The notes under the pieces are model-generated. The model searched no databases. It saw nothing but the letters and a program-made list of their open reading frames with translations, and had not been told where the DNA came from. A stretch of 19,214 nucleotides of DNA from positions 1 to 19,214 of the forward strand of contig DCDC01000047.1 in assembly GCA_002316225.1 (NCBI GenBank), in the 5' to 3' direction. The position numbers were made by a program, and so were the translations under genes. The number at the start of each line of letters is the position of its first letter. The stretch's first letter is position 1. Origin of the DNA: Firmicutes bacterium UBA1065 (GTDB lineage: Bacteria; Bacillota; Clostridia; Tissierellales; Sedimentibacteraceae). Positions 16,257-19,214 of the stretch are shown here, piece after piece.

Positions 16257-17384
16257 TTGAAAAAAGCTGTGGTAATTCCCGATTCCTTTAAAGGTACTTT
16301 GACATCGAGGGAAATCTGCACCATTATTTCGGATAAAATAAACAAGCATTTTCCGGACTGCCAGGTAATATCCATTCCGGTTGCCGATGGAGGCGAAGGC
16401 AGCGTTGATTGTTTTTTGTGGGCCCTGGGCGGAGAAAAAGTCTATGAAATCGTAAGCTCACCTTATTTTGAGGATATGGAAGCCTTCTACGGTTTGATAG
16501 ATGATACCGGAGTTGTTGAAATGGCTGCATGTGCAGGCCTGCCCCTTGTTGAAGGCAGGAAAAATCCCAGTCTCACAACAAGCTACGGAGTAGGCCAGTT
16601 AATAATGGCAGCCGTAAAAAAGGGATGCAAAAAAATAATAGTGGGTTTGGGCGGCTCATGCACAAATGACGGGGGCTGCGGGGCGGCGGCCGCAGCAGGT
16701 ATTAAATTTTACGATAAGGAAGGAAAAGAATTCATACCTGTCGGCAAAACCCTGATTGATATAGACAGGATTGATTTGACCCACAGGGCAAAGGAATTGG
16801 ATGATATTGAAATAATAACAATGTGTGATATAGACAACCCCATGTACGGGCCTGAAGGAGCTGCCTGTGTATTCGGTCCTCAAAAAGGAGCGGATGAAAA
16901 AATGGTCCTTGAGCTTGACAGGGGATTAGAGCATCTTTGCCGGGTCATAGAAAGGGAAACAGGCAAGAATCTTAAGGATGTTCCCGGTACCGGGGCGGCA
17001 GGAGCCATGGGGGCAGGAATGATTGCCTTTTTTGATTCGGTTCTTCAGATGGGGATTGAAACCGTCCTGGATACGGTAAAATTCGATGAATTGATTGCCG
17101 ATGCCGATATGATTTTTACCGGAGAAGGCAGGTTTGACAAACAGAGCTTAAGAGGCAAGGTTGTCATAGGAGTGGGTAAACGGGCAAAAAATAAAAATAT
17201 CCCCGTGACCGTCATAGCCGGAGGAGCCCATAAAAATATTGAAGAAGCCTATGATATGGGAATAAGCTCAATATTTACAATCAACAGGCTGCCGGAGGAC
17301 TTTGAAATATGCAGGTATAAGTCCAAAGAAAATTTGGAAGCAACCATAGATAACATCCTGAGACTAATAAAAAGCATAAGATAG
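16257..17384 (+). CDS. Glycerate kinase (GlxK/GarK type, glycerate 2-kinase family)
   Basis: Phosphorylates D-glycerate with ATP to a phosphoglycerate, feeding glycolysis. The 375-residue product fits the type 1 glycerate kinase family (about 375-380). Visible signatures: the opening KKAVVIPDSFKGTLTS with DSFKG at 9-13, PVADGGEG (41-48), the glycine-rich GLGGSCTNDGG (130-140), GTGAAGAMG near 245-253, and FTGEGRFDKQS around 287-297. Whether the product is 2- or 3-phosphoglycerate cannot be read with certainty; this family generally makes 2-phosphoglycerate. The start is TTG at 16257: AAGGAGGA (16243-16250) lies 6 bases before it and the protein then begins exactly where homologues do. An earlier TTG at 16236 overlaps the murA stop and precedes the ribosome binding site. 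There are no glyoxylate or serine-pathway genes beside it. Confidence 0.94.
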   Translation: MKKAVVIPDSFKGTLTSREICTIISDKINKHFPDCQVISIPVADGGEGSVDCFLWALGGEKVYEIVSSPYFEDMEAFYGLIDDTGVVEMAACAGLPLVEGRKNPSLTTSYGVGQLIMAAVKKGCKKIIVGLGGSCTNDGGCGAAAAAGIKFYDKEGKEFIPVGKTLIDIDRIDLTHRAKELDDIEIITMCDIDNPMYGPEGAACVFGPQKGADEKMVLELDRGLEHLCRVIERETGKNLKDVPGTGAAGAMGAGMIAFFDSVLQMGIETVLDTVKFDELIADADMIFTGEGRFDKQSLRGKVVIGVGKRAKNKNIPVTVIAGGAHKNIEEAYDMGISSIFTINRLPEDFEICRYKSKENLEATIDNILRLIKSIR

Positions 17385-17417
17385 TATTACCACCCTACAA
17401 TAAGAGGAGGCAGATTG

Positions 17418-19088
17418 ATGAAAAACGAAATTGATAATCTAGTTAATGGTATTGAAAAGGACATAGAAGAAATATTGCATGAATACATAAAAACCGAAAG
17501 CTTTACCAATACCGGGAATGAAAAGGAGGCAGAAAAGTTTTTCGTCAATTTTTTTTCTAAGATTCAATACTTCAAAAATACACCCGGTTCCTATGGTTTA
17601 TATAAAATAGAAAAAGATGCTCTTGACAGGAATGTATTCTATGCATTTTTGAAAGGCAAGGGCAAGGATACGGTTGTTTTGATTCATCACAGCGATATTG
17701 CCGGTGTTGAGGACTTTAAACTCTTAAAAAAATATGCATTTTCACCGGAGGAATTAAAGACCCAATTAGTTAAGATAAAGAATACCCTTAGTCAGGATGC
17801 AAAAAAAGATTTAGATGATGATACATTCTTGTTCGGCAGAGGCATATGCGATATGAAGGGCGGGGGCTCAATTCAAATTGCACTGATAAAAAGATACAGT
17901 GAAATGGAGAGCTTCAATGGAAATATAGTTTTGCTGGCAGTGCCTGATGAGGAAAATCTCTCTTCAGGAATGCGTGCAGCAGTAAAACTATTGAGCGAAT
18001 TGCAGGACAGGTATGGTTTAAAATATAGACTCATGATAAACTCAGAGCCTCATCAAAGAAAGGATGATGTAACAGGAATATTTTCGGAAGGCTCCGTAGG
18101 GAAGATAATGCCTTTTGTATATGTCCGTGGTTACCTGGCTCATGCGGGAAAGGTCTTTGAAGGTTTAAATCCTATTCATGTAATGAGTAAGATTGTAAGC
18201 AAAACGGAATTAAACATGGATTTCAGCGATCTGGCAGGCAATGAAGCGGCACCGCCTCCTACATGGCTGTATTTCAAAGACAGCAAGGACCAATATGATG
18301 TATCAATGCCTTTGAGCGTAAAAGGCTGTTTTAGCATATTGACCTTGAACCAAACCCCTCAAAGTATATTGGAAAAAGTTAAGAATATCTGTGAAGAGTC
18401 TTTCGATGAAGTAATTGATGATATGAACAACAGTTTCAGAAGATTTGCAAAGGCAACCGGCCTTCCTTTAAAATACCTGCAGTGGCAATCAAAGGTTGTT
18501 AATTTTCAGGAGCTTTACAGGGAGGCAGCAGCAGCCCATGGTGAAGAATTCATTATTGAATATAACAAGAAATTGGATGAATTAGCATATAAATATGAAA
18601 ATGGGGCCTCCATAATCGAGTGCAATTTTGACTTGCTTGAATTTGTTTACGAATATATAGACGATATAATGCCAAGAATAGTATATGGTCTCATACCCCC
18701 ATATTATCCCAATGTGTCAAATTTGTTTATGAATGATTTGGATGAAGATGTGAGTTCATTAAGTGATAATCTTATTAAATATGCCAGGGAAGAATTCAAC
18801 CAAGTCTATAAGACTGAGTATTTCTACACCGGTATATCGGATCTAAGCTACTCAAGCATTAAAAAAAGCCGGGAAATATATAAAGCCCTGAAGGAATCCA
18901 TGCCCTTGCTGGGGCATATTTACGATGTTCCCGTCGACATTATTGAAAAAATATCCATGCCCTGTATTAATATCGGTCCATGGGGCAAGGATTTTCACAA
19001 GCTGACCGAAAGAGTCAACAAAGAAGACTTATATGTCAGGACTCCAAGAATTATTAACAAAGCAATTTCTATAATATTAAGGAATTAG
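17418..19088 (+). CDS. RocB-like M20 family peptidase
   Basis: A large M20-family metallopeptidase of 556 residues, near the size of Bacillus RocB (about 566), which belongs to the arginine utilisation regulon but whose reaction is not firmly known. Metal-site residues are recognisable: H91 and D93 in LIHHSDIAG, D145 in GICDMKGGG, E178-E179 in PDEENLSSG, E210 in NSEPH, and the C-terminal H527 in KDFHKLTERV. RGYLAHAG near 235-242 matches the lid-domain histidine. Compared with ordinary M20 enzymes there is an insert of roughly 40 residues before the GRGICDMKGG motif and a long helical region (about 300-480). The ATG at 17418, 7 bases after AGAGGAGG (17403-17410), is chosen over the TTG at 17415. 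It is the last gene of the wal run. No arginine catabolic genes adjoin it, so arginine use is not implied by context. Confidence 0.9.
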   Translation: MKNEIDNLVNGIEKDIEEILHEYIKTESFTNTGNEKEAEKFFVNFFSKIQYFKNTPGSYGLYKIEKDALDRNVFYAFLKGKGKDTVVLIHHSDIAGVEDFKLLKKYAFSPEELKTQLVKIKNTLSQDAKKDLDDDTFLFGRGICDMKGGGSIQIALIKRYSEMESFNGNIVLLAVPDEENLSSGMRAAVKLLSELQDRYGLKYRLMINSEPHQRKDDVTGIFSEGSVGKIMPFVYVRGYLAHAGKVFEGLNPIHVMSKIVSKTELNMDFSDLAGNEAAPPPTWLYFKDSKDQYDVSMPLSVKGCFSILTLNQTPQSILEKVKNICEESFDEVIDDMNNSFRRFAKATGLPLKYLQWQSKVVNFQELYREAAAAHGEEFIIEYNKKLDELAYKYENGASIIECNFDLLEFVYEYIDDIMPRIVYGLIPPYYPNVSNLFMNDLDEDVSSLSDNLIKYAREEFNQVYKTEYFYTGISDLSYSSIKKSREIYKALKESMPLLGHIYDVPVDIIEKISMPCINIGPWGKDFHKLTERVNKEDLYVRTPRIINKAISIILRN

Positions 19089-19116
19089 GAGTAAATTGCA
19101 ACCTTGATGCTAAACA

Positions 19117-19149
19117 AAAACAGCTCATTCATTTGAATGAGCTGTTTTA
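19117..19149. terminator. Strong bidirectional terminator at the end of the wal run
   Basis: AAAACAGCTCATTCA (19117-19131) and TGAATGAGCTGTTTT (19134-19148) form a perfect inverted repeat; the working loop is probably CATTTG. On the plus strand it ends in TTTTA. On the minus strand the tail is longer (TTTTTGTTT), which suggests it also ends a convergent gene from the right. Confidence 0.88.
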
Positions 19150-19169
19150 TGTCTGTGATCGAGTCCTTG

Positions 19170-19214
19170 TTAATAGCCGTTCAGAACTCTTACAATATAG
19201 CTGTCAGCAGGCAG
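19170..19214 (-). CDS. Probable C-terminal end of a minus-strand gene, truncated by the window edge
   Basis: On the minus strand an open frame enters from the right edge and ends at TAA (19170-19172), giving the final residues LPADSYIVRVLNGY. It stops 21 bases short of a hairpin whose stronger T tail faces this direction, the arrangement expected of a convergent gene. With only 14 codons visible the frame could be chance, and no family can be named. Confidence 0.4.
   Translation of the reverse strand: MPADSYIVRVLNGY

Noticed and set aside
1..19214. CRISPR arrays, tRNA or rRNA genes, insertion sequences, prophage or defence genes
   Set aside because: I found no regularly spaced repeats, transposase or integrase motifs, or RNA gene signatures. 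Almost every base belongs to a recognised housekeeping-type gene or a short intergenic region.

Overview
The window reads as an ordinary chromosomal segment of a low-to-moderate GC Gram-positive bacterium, most likely a member of the Clostridia. The main reasons are the WalR-WalK-YycH-YycI set, which is characteristic of Firmicutes, the strong AGGAGG-type ribosome binding sites, occasional TTG starts, and a RocB-type peptidase. The class-level assignment is an inference from gene content and style; nothing here identifies a species. I see no rRNA, tRNA, CRISPR array, insertion sequence or prophage gene. Coding density is high and no stretch over 300 bases lacks a gene.

Layout, left to right. 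(1) Bases 1-4494: the 3' part of uvrB (its first ~90-100 codons lie off the left edge) overlapping a complete uvrA, the DNA-damage recognition half of nucleotide excision repair, closed by a hairpin terminator. (2) Bases 4536-5627, minus strand: a two-lobed P-loop protein of the PRK06851 type with unusual nucleotide-binding sites. It is divergent from (3) an M20 metallohydrolase (5839-7026) and a small four-cysteine DUF1540 protein (7105-7293), which ends at a clean terminator. (4) Bases 7390-8935: recX followed by a PAS-GGDEF protein whose GGDEF active site is degraded while the c-di-GMP inhibitory site motif remains. (5) Bases 8953-10119, minus strand: an AprX-like intracellular subtilase, convergent with the PAS-GGDEF gene and divergent from (6) a seven-gene run from 10236 to 19088: walR, walK, yycH, yycI, murA, a glycerate kinase and a RocB-like M20 peptidase. 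A bidirectional terminator follows, then what looks like the last codons of a minus-strand gene at the right edge.

Functionally the window has two coherent blocks. UvrB and UvrA act together on DNA lesions; RecX, a RecA modulator, lies nearby but in a separate unit. WalK senses the state of the cell envelope and phosphorylates WalR; YycH and YycI are membrane proteins that tune WalK; MurA makes the first committed peptidoglycan precursor, so its place in the run joins wall synthesis to the wall-homeostasis regulator. The glycerate kinase and the RocB-like enzyme have no obvious wall role and may simply share the transcript.

The points most worth a second look are the GNDRF/RxxD PAS-GGDEF protein (a candidate c-di-GMP receptor rather than a synthase), the P-loop protein with Asn in place of Walker A Ser/Thr and an eroded second P-loop, the extension of the wal operon by murA and metabolic genes, and a perfect GCAA-capped hairpin just upstream of the DUF1540 ribosome binding site. 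I found no evidence for a wholly new defence or mobile system.
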